The translations under genes were made by a program, and so were the position numbers. This document shows positions 52,432 to 61,857 of a stretch of 64,000 nucleotides of DNA, piece after piece (position 1 is the first letter of the stretch; each line of letters begins with the position of its first letter). This stretch comes from CAWCPR01 sp963797475. GTDB lineage: Bacteria; Chloroflexota; Anaerolineae; Anaerolineales; UBA4823. The stretch is from the NCBI GenBank assembly GCA_963797475.1, contig CAWCPR010000003.1:682001-746000 (forward strand), written 5' to 3'. Below the pieces are notes generated by a model that saw only the letters and a list, made by a program, of their open reading frames with translations, was not told the origin of the DNA and searched no databases.

Positions 52432-52932
52432 TTGAGTGAGCCCAAACGGATATGCTTTGTCTGCCTGGGGAATATCGTCCGCAGCCCGCTGGCCGAAAAC
52501 CTGTTCCGCCACCTGGCGCAGCAAGCCGGAGCTGGAGTTGGATATGAAGTCGAATCGGCTGCCATTGGCCCCTGGCATGTCGGACAGTCGCCAGACTCTC
52601 GGATGCTGCATGTCGCCAAGCAGCACGGGCTCATCTACGATGGGCGCGGCCGGCAGTTTAAGCCCGGCGACTTCAACCGCTTCGATCTGGTGATCGCCAT
52701 GGATCGCCAGAACGCCGCCGATCTGTCGGAGATGGCGGGCTCCAACGAGCAACGCCTCAAGATTCATACCCTGCGCGAATTCGACCCGCAAGGCGGGCCG
52801 CACGCATCCGTGCCTGACCCATATTACGGCGGCATGGAAGGCTTTGAACAGGTCTACCAGATCGTCGAACGTTCCACCCGCAGCCTGCTGGATGCCCTCG
52901 AAAATGGCCTCCTGCCCGAGGAGCAGGAGTGA
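52432..52932 (+). CDS. Low-molecular-weight protein tyrosine phosphatase
   Basis: The 166-residue protein has the active-site loop CLGNIVRS (Cys11, Arg17) and the later acid DPYYGG (Asp129), both as in this phosphatase family. It may dephosphorylate protein tyrosine or, as in related proteins, protein arginine phosphate. The start is TTG, 6 nt after GGAGG. The stop overlaps the next gene. Confidence 0.92.
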   Translation: MSEPKRICFVCLGNIVRSPLAENLFRHLAQQAGAGVGYEVESAAIGPWHVGQSPDSRMLHVAKQHGLIYDGRGRQFKPGDFNRFDLVIAMDRQNAADLSEMAGSNEQRLKIHTLREFDPQGGPHASVPDPYYGGMEGFEQVYQIVERSTRSLLDALENGLLPEEQE

Positions 52933-53783
52933 AAGTCCCCGAAGCCGTTGAGAGCTGGCTGCAAGAGCAAGGATACGGGGATATGCTGGATTCTCGCCCG
53001 GTCGGCGGCGGCTGCATCAACAACGGCGCACGCCTGCAAACCGCCTCCGGGCTATCCTTCTTCCTTAAGACGAACTCGAACGCGCCAGCAGACATGTTCG
53101 CTCGTGAATTTGAGGGGCTGCAAGCATTACAGTTTGATAATGGCCTGCGCGTTCCACAGCCATTTCTGCATGGACCGCATTTTCTATTACTGGAGGATCT
53201 CGACCCGGGAGTGAGACCCAAAGACTATTGGCCCGTTTTTGGCCGCCAGCTCGCCGCGCTGCACAGCCATACCCAGGATCGATTCGGCTTCGCCCATGAT
53301 AATTACATCGGCAGCACACCCCAGCCCAACCCCTGGACGGAAGACGGGTATCATTTTTTCGGCGAACAGCGCTTGTTGTTCCAGGCCCGCCTGGCCAGGC
53401 AGCGCGGTCTGCTCAACCAAAAGGAAGTCAGCCTGGTTGAACAGATCGCCCAACGCTTGCCCGAGCTGGTGCCGGCCCAACCCGCATCCTTAATTCACGG
53501 CGATTTGTGGAGCGGCAACGCCATCGCCAACTCACAGGGCCAGCCAGCGGTCATCGATCCTGCAGCGCATTACGGTTGGGCGGAGGCCGAGCTCGGGATG
53601 ACGGCTTTGTTCGGCGGCTTCCCCCCGGCCTTTTATCAGGCATACCTGGAGGCCCGCTCGCTGGAGAGCGGTTTTCAAGAGCGCTTTCCAATCTATAACC
53701 TGTATCACCTGCTCAACCATCTTAACCTGTTTGGCGGGGGTTATTACGGACAGGTGATTTCCATATTAAGGCGCTACGTCTAA
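52929..53783 (+). CDS. Fructosamine kinase family protein
   Basis: The 284-residue protein has the kinase-like fold of fructosamine-3-kinases: an ATP lid GGGCINNG (27-34), FFLKTN with the ATP-binding Lys, catalytic HGDLWSGN (190-197) and metal-binding IDPAAHYG (209-216). It probably phosphorylates glycated amines so that sugar is released. The GTG start overlaps the phosphatase stop, so the two are coupled. A phosphatase next to a deglycation kinase recurs in other genomes. Confidence 0.9.
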   Translation: MKVPEAVESWLQEQGYGDMLDSRPVGGGCINNGARLQTASGLSFFLKTNSNAPADMFAREFEGLQALQFDNGLRVPQPFLHGPHFLLLEDLDPGVRPKDYWPVFGRQLAALHSHTQDRFGFAHDNYIGSTPQPNPWTEDGYHFFGEQRLLFQARLARQRGLLNQKEVSLVEQIAQRLPELVPAQPASLIHGDLWSGNAIANSQGQPAVIDPAAHYGWAEAELGMTALFGGFPPAFYQAYLEARSLESGFQERFPIYNLYHLLNHLNLFGGGYYGQVISILRRYV

Positions 53784-53833
53784 ATTTTGGCCTCCCGCCA
53801 CTTTTCTTTTTGTCAACCTTGATTTCACGCACC

Positions 53834-53847
53834 TAACAAATTTGTTA
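53834..53847. repeat. 14-bp AT palindrome upstream of mraZ
   Basis: TAACAAATTTGTTA is a perfect palindrome 46 bp before the -35 box. It could be a dimeric regulator site. Confidence 0.4.
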
Positions 53848-53892
53848 CTGCAATAAGCCCGATATTAACGCCCTTTAACATGGGAAAACTAC

Positions 53893-53921
53893 TTGCATTT
53901 CGGACCAATTTCGTATATACT
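53893..53921 (+). promoter_or_regulatory. Promoter of the dcw cluster
   Basis: TTGCAT (53893-53898), 17-nt spacer, TATACT (53916-53921). The predicted start near 53928 lies just before the MraZ boxes. Confidence 0.75.
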
Positions 53922-53932
53922 GTGTGTACTTG

Positions 53933-53957
53933 TGGGAGAGAGTGGGAGAAAGTGGAA
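53933..53957 (+). promoter_or_regulatory. Triple MraZ operator
   Basis: Three direct repeats spaced by exactly 10 bp: TGGGA (53933), TGGGA (53943) and TGGAA (53953). This is the known MraZ recognition pattern TGGGN-N5 in tandem. It lies at the start of transcription, so bound MraZ would block its own operon. An AACGCCGG hairpin (53956-53977) follows in the leader. Confidence 0.85.
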
Positions 53958-54004
53958 CGCCGGGCTAGGCCGGCGTTCTGCCATTAAAAGGTTGGTTAGA
54001 ACTT

Positions 54005-54448
54005 ATGTTCTTAGGACAGTTTTATCACAATCTCGATGACAAAGGACGACTGACTGTCCCAGCCCGGTTTCGGGATGTTTTGGCCGCCGAAGGCGCTTAC
54101 GTCTTACAGGGCTTCGACCAAAACTTATTAGTGCTGACCGCTCCCACTTTCGAAGCGATTTCACGGCGCGTGAACGAGATGAGCATGACCGACCCTATGA
54201 CCCGTCTGCTCAGGCGCTTGCTCTTCTCCACAGCCAACCGGGTGGATGTAGATCGTGTCGGGCGGATCCTGATCCCACAATTTTTACGCCAGTCCGCTTC
54301 CCTGGAAAGCGATGTCGTCATCGTCGGCGCTGGTGATTACTTTGAAATCTGGTCGCCAGATACCTGGAATAAACAAGTAGACCAATTGCAAGATGTGGAA
54401 GCAAATGCCCAGCGCTTTATGACCCTGGAACTTGCATCTGGTTTGTAG
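54005..54448 (+). CDS. mraZ: Transcriptional regulator MraZ
   Basis: The 147-residue protein has two SpoVT/AbrB-like swapped-hairpin halves: MFLGQFYHNLDDKGRLTVPARFR (about 1-23) and NRVDVDRVGRILIPQFLRQ (about 77-95), each with the family DxxGR pattern. MraZ represses the division and cell wall cluster by binding TGGGN repeats, which are found just upstream. It is the first gene of the cluster. Confidence 0.96.
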   Translation: MFLGQFYHNLDDKGRLTVPARFRDVLAAEGAYVLQGFDQNLLVLTAPTFEAISRRVNEMSMTDPMTRLLRRLLFSTANRVDVDRVGRILIPQFLRQSASLESDVVIVGAGDYFEIWSPDTWNKQVDQLQDVEANAQRFMTLELASGL

Positions 54449-54563
54449 AAGCTGGTCAGGTTGAATAATTGTACGCGTGATTGAAGGGAAAGGGTCTGCG
54501 GAATGGTAATGTCCTTGAAGCCTGCAATTGCCAGTTAACCAAGATTCATCAGGTGCTTTCATT

Positions 54564-55502
54564 ATGGGAGAAAATCTCCCTCACCTACCGGTTCTTTACC
54601 ATGAAATTATACACTTTTTGCAACCACGGCGGGGTGGATATTACGTGGACGCTACGCTTGGTGCTGGGGGTCATGCCTGGGGCATTTTAGAGGCCAGCTC
54701 ACCCGATGGCCGCCTGCTGGGGTTGGATGTTGACCCGCAGGCCGTGGAGTTGGCTCGCAAAAGACTCTCTCCATTCAGCGCCCGAGTTATCATCTTGCAG
54801 GTCTCCTATACGACGTTACGGTCGCAAATTGCAGCCCAGAACTGGCCAGTCGTAGATGGGATCCTGCTGGACCTGGGTGTGTCTTCGATGCAGTTTGACA
54901 CTCCCGAGCGCGGATTTTCATTCCAGGAGGATGCGCCCCTCGACATGCGCTTCGATCCAGCCAACCTTCTCCGGGCGGAGGATCTCGTCAACGGTTTGCC
55001 TGAACACGAGTTGGCCGACTTAATTTACCGTTATGGAGAGGAGCGCCGCTCACGTCAGGTCGCCCGAGCGATCGTCCGAGCACGCCCGCTCTATACGACC
55101 CACGCCCTTGCCGAGGTTGTTGCCCGAGCTGTTGGTTCCGGACAGCGTTCTTCAGGCTTAAGATTACATCCGGCTACACGAACCTTTCAAGCCCTGCGCA
55201 TTGCCGTAAACCAGGAGCTGGACTCGTTGCAGGATGTCCTGCCCCAGGCAGTTGAATCCCTGGCTTCCGGGGGCAGGTTGGCGGTGATCGCCTTTCACTC
55301 GCTTGAAGACCGTATTGTAAAACAGTACTTTCGCAGAGAGAGCCAGGATTGTATTTGTCCTCCTCACCAGCCGGTCTGTACTTGCGGGCATCGTGCTGCC
55401 ATCAAAGAAGTCACCCGCCACCCGATCCGTCCCTTAGCGGCCGAGATCGAGAAAAACCCTCGTTCGCGCAGCGCACGCCTGCGCGTGGCGGAAAAAATTT
55501 AA
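54564..55502 (+). CDS. rsmH: 16S rRNA (cytosine1402-N4)-methyltransferase
   Basis: RsmH (MraW) methylates N4 of C1402 in the P site. The 312-residue protein starts MGENLPHLPVLYHEIIHFL, with the SAM-binding YYVDATLGAGGHAWGIL, LLDLGVSSMQFD and the conserved LRIAVNQELDSL. ATG 54564 follows AGGTG; the frame extends to a TTG at 54528 without support. Confidence 0.96.
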   Translation: MGENLPHLPVLYHEIIHFLQPRRGGYYVDATLGAGGHAWGILEASSPDGRLLGLDVDPQAVELARKRLSPFSARVIILQVSYTTLRSQIAAQNWPVVDGILLDLGVSSMQFDTPERGFSFQEDAPLDMRFDPANLLRAEDLVNGLPEHELADLIYRYGEERRSRQVARAIVRARPLYTTHALAEVVARAVGSGQRSSGLRLHPATRTFQALRIAVNQELDSLQDVLPQAVESLASGGRLAVIAFHSLEDRIVKQYFRRESQDCICPPHQPVCTCGHRAAIKEVTRHPIRPLAAEIEKNPRSRSARLRVAEKI

Positions 55503-55652
55503 AAAGTTTTTTGACGTAAATCGTTTCGTACGGTTTACTTTTGTGTCTCAGGCCAGTAAAAGCTGGCATGATATTTGCAAACCTGTTGGTATAACCATGC
55601 GCGATTGCCTGATTTTTGGCAAACCAGCGCGTTCTCCCGACAGGAGGCATCG

Positions 55653-56123
55653 ATGGATCGTGTGCAGAGTCTGACGCAAGCTTACTCACAAGCGCCCTGG
55701 CGAAAGCAGCTCCAAATAATTGGGGCGTTTTTGCTCATCCTTGTGGGGATTGCTCTGGTCGCCGGCATTTATCTGAATGTGACTGCTCGCGCCGCTACAA
55801 TCGGGCGCGATATCCAGGCAATGCAAGGAGATATCGAAGATCTCCAGCTGGTAAACGCAAACCTGCAGTCGCAACTGGCTTTCCTCACTTCGGAGGGAGT
55901 GATGGAAAAGCGCGCTGAGGATTTAGGCTTCCAACCGATGCTGACGGACGAGACGATGTTTATCCTCGTTCCAGGTTACTCGGACCGCCAGCCAGCCATC
56001 CTTGCCCCGGCGCCCAGCCCGGTCGACCTGGGCTCATCTGGAATGCCCGCCGAATACACCGAGTTGATCTTTATATGGTTGCGCAAACAGTTTTTAACGT
56101 CGTCCTTTTCTTTTTTGAGGTAA
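55653..56123 (+). CDS. ftsL: FtsL-like cell division protein
   Basis: The 156-residue protein has a short cytoplasmic part, one membrane segment (about 24-44) and an extracytoplasmic coiled coil (about 50-90, RDIQAMQGDIEDLQLVNANLQSQL), as in FtsL/DivIC proteins of the division complex. The C-terminal tail is longer than usual. The assignment rests on topology and position between rsmH and the PBP gene. ATG follows AGGAGG. Confidence 0.75.
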   Translation: MDRVQSLTQAYSQAPWRKQLQIIGAFLLILVGIALVAGIYLNVTARAATIGRDIQAMQGDIEDLQLVNANLQSQLAFLTSEGVMEKRAEDLGFQPMLTDETMFILVPGYSDRQPAILAPAPSPVDLGSSGMPAEYTELIFIWLRKQFLTSSFSFLR

Positions 56124-56127
56124 TTCG

Positions 56128-57891
56128 ATGAATAAAGAGAATTTCTGGCGATATACCTTCTTAGGAGCGCTGATCTCGGTTCTACCGGTGCTAATCTTAT
56201 TCCAAATCATTCGGATCCAGACCAACCCCGAAGATGTCAAATTATTCCGCGATCAGGGCACTTATTACTCCGGGGAGGTGCGCACGGTCACCCCGGCCCG
56301 CGGCGAGATTTACGACCGCTGGGGCCATTTGCTTGCCGGGAATAAAACGGTCTATGAGGTCGGGGTAGAGCTCAGCCAGGTCAGGAACCCTGAAACAATC
56401 GCCCTCACGACCAATATCGTCCTGGGGTTAGATTATGCCAGCGTATTTGCTTCCGCCAGCCAACCGGCTTCGAGCACGGCGGTTTATGCCAGGCTGACTG
56501 ACAACGTAGAAGTCGATAAGATCAAACAGCTTGAAGACCTGAAGGACAAAATGACCCAGACCTACGGCGGGAGCGGGGATAAAAACACTCCCAGCCTGAG
56601 CGGGCTGGTGTATTACCCACACCTGACTCGCAGCTATCCCGAAAAAGATCTGGCGTCCAACATCCTCGGCTTTGTGAATGGCGAGGGCAAAGGCTACTTT
56701 GGGCTGGAGGAGAAATATAACAACCTTCTGGCGGGAAAATCAAAGACAATCTGGGTGCCATTTGACCCCAACCTGGTGGAGGAGCGACCCGAGGTGCCCG
56801 ATGGCGCCACCCTGATCCTGACCATCGACCGCTCCATACAAGCCAGTATCGAGGCGATTCTGGACAAAGCGATCAAACAGACCGGCTCCGATTCAGGCAC
56901 GATCGTGGTGATGGACCCTACAACTGGCGAGGTCATGGCAATGGCGACGACGCCGCGCATCGATCTAAACGACTATGCCAAGAACCTTAACCGCTTCACC
57001 GACGACACGCCTTTCAACCGGGCCGTCAGCCAGGCCTACGAACCGGGCTCGGTCTACAAAGTTTTAACTATGGCTACTGCTTTGGACAGCGGCGCTGTCA
57101 AACCAGAGACCACGTTCCTGGATACCGGCGTATTCGAGATCGGCGGCACCTACATTTACAACTGGAACTCCGGCGCCTGGGGTCTTCAAGACATGCAGGG
57201 CTGTATGCAGCATTCATTGAACGTTTGTCTGGCATGGATCGCCTCCAAAACCGGGGCAAAAGACTTTTACAGCTACATGCAGGCCTTTGGCATCGGTCAC
57301 CTATCCGGGATTGACCTGGCGGGCGAAGTGCAGGGGCGCTTGAAAACACCCGGGGACGGGGATTGGTACGACGCCGACCTGGGAACGAACGCGTTCGGGC
57401 AGGGTGTTTCTGCAACCCCGATCCAGATGGCGGCTGCGGCCTCTGCGATCGCAAACGAGGGCAAGATGATGGCTCCGCACGTCGTGCGCTCTATGGTCAA
57501 CAAAGGCTACCAGTATGACCTGGATCAACGGGTGATTGGCACGCCGATTTCAAAAGAAACTGCTCATACATTGACCGAGTTGCTGGCGCGTTCATTGGAA
57601 ACCGAAGCCTCCGACGCCCTGGTGACAGGCTACCGGGTGGCAGGCAAAACCGGCACGGCTGAGATCCCTACCCCCTACGGCTATACCAGCAACCAGACGA
57701 ACGCTTCCTTCGTCGGCTGGGGGCCGGTGGACGACCCGCGTTTTCTGGTTTACGTCTGGCTTGAAAAACCCAGCACTTCCATCTGGGGTTCCGTGGTGGC
57801 TTCCCCGGTCTTTCAAGAAGTGGTTGAGAAGCTGGTCGTACTGTTGGATCTGCCGCCAGACGATATCCGCCACCAGCTACGGAGCCAGTGA
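56128..57891 (+). CDS. ftsI: Class B penicillin-binding protein (FtsI-type)
   Basis: A peptidoglycan transpeptidase of the septum. The 587-residue protein has one N-terminal membrane anchor (about 9-30), a dimerisation domain with RGEIYDRWGHLLA, and a transpeptidase domain with Ser308-Val-Tyr-Lys311 (the nucleophile motif), Ser363-Leu-Asn365 and Lys507-Thr-Gly-Thr510. It begins 4 bp after ftsL. No PASTA repeats are present. Confidence 0.95.
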   Translation: MNKENFWRYTFLGALISVLPVLILFQIIRIQTNPEDVKLFRDQGTYYSGEVRTVTPARGEIYDRWGHLLAGNKTVYEVGVELSQVRNPETIALTTNIVLGLDYASVFASASQPASSTAVYARLTDNVEVDKIKQLEDLKDKMTQTYGGSGDKNTPSLSGLVYYPHLTRSYPEKDLASNILGFVNGEGKGYFGLEEKYNNLLAGKSKTIWVPFDPNLVEERPEVPDGATLILTIDRSIQASIEAILDKAIKQTGSDSGTIVVMDPTTGEVMAMATTPRIDLNDYAKNLNRFTDDTPFNRAVSQAYEPGSVYKVLTMATALDSGAVKPETTFLDTGVFEIGGTYIYNWNSGAWGLQDMQGCMQHSLNVCLAWIASKTGAKDFYSYMQAFGIGHLSGIDLAGEVQGRLKTPGDGDWYDADLGTNAFGQGVSATPIQMAAAASAIANEGKMMAPHVVRSMVNKGYQYDLDQRVIGTPISKETAHTLTELLARSLETEASDALVTGYRVAGKTGTAEIPTPYGYTSNQTNASFVGWGPVDDPRFLVYVWLEKPSTSIWGSVVASPVFQEVVEKLVVLLDLPPDDIRHQLRSQ

Positions 57892-57960
57892 TTGAGCCAC
57901 GCGGCCGCGGGCGTTTGATAGGTCGCCGGCCAGTGTACATTGCGGACGAATCAGACCTTT

Positions 57961-59379
57961 ATGCTGACATTAGACGACGTCATCGAAGCCTTGTGGGGTA
58001 TCCGTCCTGAGCGCGCCGGGGAGGTAGTCACAGAAGCCGTCATCGATTCTCGCCAGGTGATCCCTGGTTCGTTGTTTATTGCCCTGCCTGGCGAGCACCA
58101 TGACGGGCATGATTACGTGGCGGAGGCATTCGAACACGGCGCAGACCTGGCATTTGTTCAAAAAGATGTCTCCGCAGACCTTCCGGTTCTCGACATCCGC
58201 AGCGGGGTAGATCTCCAGGCGCTGGCTGCCCTGACGCCGCCCTTCTGTATCCGGGTAGAAGACAGCCTGGCTGCCCTGCAGAAAGTTGCCCGGTTTTGGC
58301 GGCGCAAGCTGGACCTGCGAGTAATCGGGATTACGGGCAGCATCGGCAAATCGACAACCAAAGAATTGATCGCTGAGGTGCTTAACCAGCGATATCGAAC
58401 CTTAAGAAATTCAGGCAACTTCAACAACGAGATCGGATTACCATTGACCATCCTGCGTCTGAGCGAAGGCTACGAACGAGCTGTCCTGGAAATGGGATTT
58501 TATGTGCCTGGTGAGATCGCCCTGTTGTGCGATATCGCCTTGCCCCACGTAGGCGTGATTACAAACATTGGCACCGTTCACGCCGAACGAGCCGGATCAC
58601 AGGAAGCGATCGCCAGAGGCAAAGCCGAGCTGGTCGAAGCGCTACCGCCCGCGCCGGAAGGGGTGGCGATTCTGAACTTTGACGATCCCTGGGTCAGGCC
58701 GATGGCGGAGAAAACCAGGGCGCACGTGTTTTACTACGGCCTGGACCCACAGGCCGACCTGTGGGCAGAAGGCGTCGAAGGGATGGGCCTGGAAGGCATC
58801 CGCTTCCGGCTGCATTACCGCAACGAGACCATTTACTTGCGGGTGCCTCTGATCGGCCGGCATTCGGTGCACACTGCCTTACGGGCTGCGGCTGTAGGGC
58901 TGGTGGAGGGCCTCACCTGGCAGGAGATCGTCAACGGGCTGCGCTCGGAGCACACCCAGTTGCGGCTGGTGGCTGTTCGCACAGATAAAGGCGCCCTCAT
59001 CCTGGACGATACGTATAACGCCTCGCCCGAGTCGACTCTGGCAGCCTTGAATCTTTTGGATGAGCTGGAAGGACGCAAAGTGGCTGTGCTGGGAGATATG
59101 TTGGAGCTGGGCCCCTATGAGCGTCGCGGACACGAAATGGTAGGGGTGCGCGCCGCCGAGGTCGTGGACGAGTTGATCACAGTCGGCGAGCTGGCCCGTA
59201 TGATCGCGGCTGCGGCCGGTAAGGCTGGCTTGCAGCAAGGCCTGGTGACAGAATTGGAAAACACCGATCAGGCGGTCGAGCTGCTGCGAGAACATTTATC
59301 CGAGAACGATGTGGTTCTGATCAAAGGCTCTCACGGCATGCGCATGGACAGGATCGTATCCGCCCTGGAGGCGAGCTGA
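57961..59379 (+). CDS. murF: UDP-N-acetylmuramoyl-tripeptide--D-alanyl-D-alanine ligase
   Basis: MurF adds D-Ala-D-Ala to the muropeptide precursor. The 472-residue protein has the ATP-binding GITGSIGKST (123-132), LEMGFYVPGEI and DDTYNASPESTLAAL, all typical for MurF. ATG 57961 is chosen (MLTLDDVIEAL); the ribosome site is weak. murE, which usually precedes murF, is absent. The stop overlaps mraY. Confidence 0.95.
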   Translation: MLTLDDVIEALWGIRPERAGEVVTEAVIDSRQVIPGSLFIALPGEHHDGHDYVAEAFEHGADLAFVQKDVSADLPVLDIRSGVDLQALAALTPPFCIRVEDSLAALQKVARFWRRKLDLRVIGITGSIGKSTTKELIAEVLNQRYRTLRNSGNFNNEIGLPLTILRLSEGYERAVLEMGFYVPGEIALLCDIALPHVGVITNIGTVHAERAGSQEAIARGKAELVEALPPAPEGVAILNFDDPWVRPMAEKTRAHVFYYGLDPQADLWAEGVEGMGLEGIRFRLHYRNETIYLRVPLIGRHSVHTALRAAAVGLVEGLTWQEIVNGLRSEHTQLRLVAVRTDKGALILDDTYNASPESTLAALNLLDELEGRKVAVLGDMLELGPYERRGHEMVGVRAAEVVDELITVGELARMIAAAAGKAGLQQGLVTELENTDQAVELLREHLSENDVVLIKGSHGMRMDRIVSALEAS

Positions 59380-60371
59380 TGCAGTCAGCCTCCATGGCCC
59401 TGGCCCTGGCGGGGTTTAGCTTCATGTTAACAGTTATTTGGGGAACGCCGCTCTTGCGGGTGCTGCGCTACTTCAAAGTAGGCAAAGCAATCCGCGTGGA
59501 GGGGCCAGAAAGGCACTTTACAAAATTAGGCACCCCTACGATGGGGGGCGTGATGGTTGTCCTGCCAGTGGTATTGATCACAGTCTTGCTGAACGCCAGC
59601 TCATTGATTGGGCTAAACGTACTGGGGCGTTCGGTGATCGTGCCCATGAGCGTATTGGTGGTCTTCGCAGTGCTGGGCGCGGTGGACGACTGGGAAGGCC
59701 TGCGTGGCCACGGGCGCGGCCAGGGGATGCGAGCGCGCACCAAATTCCTCTTTCAGGCGATTTTCGCCATCGGGATCGCCGCCGGGCTGCGCTATTTCCT
59801 GGGCATCCCCGATCTCTACCTGCCGGGTGTAATCGGGGTCGTGCAGCTCGGATTCTGGTACATCCCGATTGCCGCCTTCTGGATCGTTGCAACCTCGAAT
59901 GCAGTGAACCTGACAGACGGGTTGGATGGACTGGCAGGCCTGATCTCGGCGACGGCTTTCGCCGCTTATGGCGGAATTGCCCTGATCCAGGGCCAGATCT
60001 TCCTGGCGAGGTTTTGCTTCACGCTGGTCGGCGCGCTGTTTGGGTTCCTGTGGTTTAACGTCCACCCGGCCCAATTGTTCATGGGCGACACAGGCGCCCT
60101 CTCCCTGGGAGCCACCCTGGCAGTTGTGGCGCTCATGACCGCCCAATGGGCCTTGCTGCCCTTGATCGCGATCATCCCGTTTAGCGTCGAGATGAGCGTC
60201 GTCCTGCAGGTGGCCTATTTCAAACTAACGCACGGCAAGCGCCTGTTTAAAATGGCGCCGCTGCACCATCACTTTGAGCTTTCGGGGTGGAGCGAGACGC
60301 AAATCGTCCAGCGCTTCTGGTTGATCGGTTTGCTGGCTGCTATGATCGGCGTAGCATTGGCTGTGGTTTAA
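59379..60371 (+). CDS. mraY: Phospho-N-acetylmuramoyl-pentapeptide-transferase
   Basis: MraY makes lipid I in the membrane. The 330-residue protein has about ten hydrophobic segments, and the catalytic motifs VDDWEGLR-type (Asp pair), NAVNLTDGLDGLAG and the HHHFEL segment near the C-terminus. ATG overlaps the murF stop by one base. Confidence 0.97.
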   Translation: MQSASMALALAGFSFMLTVIWGTPLLRVLRYFKVGKAIRVEGPERHFTKLGTPTMGGVMVVLPVVLITVLLNASSLIGLNVLGRSVIVPMSVLVVFAVLGAVDDWEGLRGHGRGQGMRARTKFLFQAIFAIGIAAGLRYFLGIPDLYLPGVIGVVQLGFWYIPIAAFWIVATSNAVNLTDGLDGLAGLISATAFAAYGGIALIQGQIFLARFCFTLVGALFGFLWFNVHPAQLFMGDTGALSLGATLAVVALMTAQWALLPLIAIIPFSVEMSVVLQVAYFKLTHGKRLFKMAPLHHHFELSGWSETQIVQRFWLIGLLAAMIGVALAVV

Positions 60372-60432
60372 GATCAAAGCGATGATGATAACCGCGCTGG
60401 AATTAACAATACAACAGGACAGGGATCTTTCG

Positions 60433-61857
60433 ATGAGGGATTGGAACGGCAAAAATGTGGTGGTTGTCGGAGCGGCACGCCAGGGGATTGCCCTGGCGCG
60501 CTTCCTGGCGCGGCGCGGGGCTAACGTCACCGTCAACGACCGCCGCACAGCCGGGGAGTTGCGGGCAGCGCAAGACGACCTTGCAAATTTGCCCATCCAA
60601 TGGCGGCTGGGCGAGCACCCGCTCAGCCTGCTCGACCGGGCAGACCTGCTCTGTCTCTCCGGCGGCGTGCCGCTGACCCTTGCGCTGGTCGTCGAAGCCA
60701 GGCGGCAGAGCATCCCGCTGTCGAACGATTCACAGCTCTTCCTGGAGGCCGCTCCTTGCCGGACGATCGGCATCACCGGCTCGGCGGGCAAAACCACCAC
60801 TACCTCCCTGGTTGGTCGTATAGCCCGTGAAGGCCGAAGGCTTGTCCAGGGAAAAGCCCAGGCGGAAGGGCGTATCTGGGTGGGAGGCAATATTGGCTCG
60901 CCGTTGATTGCCGTGCTGGACGAGATGCAGCCGGGAGACCTGGCAGTGATGGAGCTTTCCAGTTTTCAGCTCGAGCTGATGGATCGCTCGCCCCAGGTCG
61001 CCGCTGTGCTCAATGTCACGCCCAACCACCTGGACCGGCATGGTACGATGCAAGCCTACCAGGCCGCTAAAGCCCGCATCCTGGATTTCCAATCCCCGCA
61101 GGATGTGGCTGTGCTCAACCGGGACGACCCCGTAGCCTGGTCATTGGCGCAACGGGTGAAAGGCCGCTTGATCACATTTGGGCTGGATGAGCCGGCTCCC
61201 AGCCTGCAAGGCACTTTCCTGCGCGGCGATGCCCTCTACTTGCGAACGAACGATGCCGGCCAGGCAATGGAAACTCGACTGATGAGGCGCAGCAGCATCG
61301 AGCTGCGCGGCGAGCACAATTTGCTCAACGTGCTGGCAGCCGGCGCCATCGCCGCTGCGGCTGGGATCCCGCTTGCAGCCCTGCCTGAAGCGGTGCAAGG
61401 GTTTCGTGGGGTGCCTCACCGCCTGGAGTTTGTCCGCTCCTGGGGCGGGGCCGATTGGTACAACGATTCGATTGCGACGGCTCCCGAGCGGGCCATGGCA
61501 GCCATGCGCTCCTTTGACGAGCCGCTGGTGCTCCTGGCTGGAGGGCGCGACAAAGACTTGCCCTGGGAAGATTTCGCCGCTCTCGTTCGCCAGCGCGTGG
61601 ATCATTTGATCGTGTTTGGCGAGGCGGCTGGCAAGATTCTTGCTGCATTAGAGATAGCCCCCTCGCCCTTGGGGCAGGCCGAGAGGCTGACAATCCAGCG
61701 CTGTAATGGCCTGCGGGAAGCGGTGCAGGCGGCGGCTCGGGTAATCCAGCCGGGAGATGTGGTCTTATTGGCCCCGGGCGGTACCAGTTTTGATGAGTTT
61801 CAGGATTTTGAGGAGCGTGGAGAATGTTTCGTACAATGGGTAAAAGAACTACCTTAA
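60433..61857 (+). CDS. murD: UDP-N-acetylmuramoyl-L-alanine--D-glutamate ligase
   Basis: MurD adds D-Glu to the precursor. The 474-residue protein has an N-terminal Rossmann part (VVVVGAARQGIALARFL), the ATP loop GITGSAGKTTT (113-123), MELSSFQLE, VTPNHLDRHG and WYNDSIATAPERAMAA. I chose ATG 60433, with AGGGA 8 nt upstream, over ATG 60382. The end overlaps ftsW by 34 nt. Confidence 0.95.
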   Translation: MRDWNGKNVVVVGAARQGIALARFLARRGANVTVNDRRTAGELRAAQDDLANLPIQWRLGEHPLSLLDRADLLCLSGGVPLTLALVVEARRQSIPLSNDSQLFLEAAPCRTIGITGSAGKTTTTSLVGRIAREGRRLVQGKAQAEGRIWVGGNIGSPLIAVLDEMQPGDLAVMELSSFQLELMDRSPQVAAVLNVTPNHLDRHGTMQAYQAAKARILDFQSPQDVAVLNRDDPVAWSLAQRVKGRLITFGLDEPAPSLQGTFLRGDALYLRTNDAGQAMETRLMRRSSIELRGEHNLLNVLAAGAIAAAAGIPLAALPEAVQGFRGVPHRLEFVRSWGGADWYNDSIATAPERAMAAMRSFDEPLVLLAGGRDKDLPWEDFAALVRQRVDHLIVFGEAAGKILAALEIAPSPLGQAERLTIQRCNGLREAVQAAARVIQPGDVVLLAPGGTSFDEFQDFEERGECFVQWVKELP

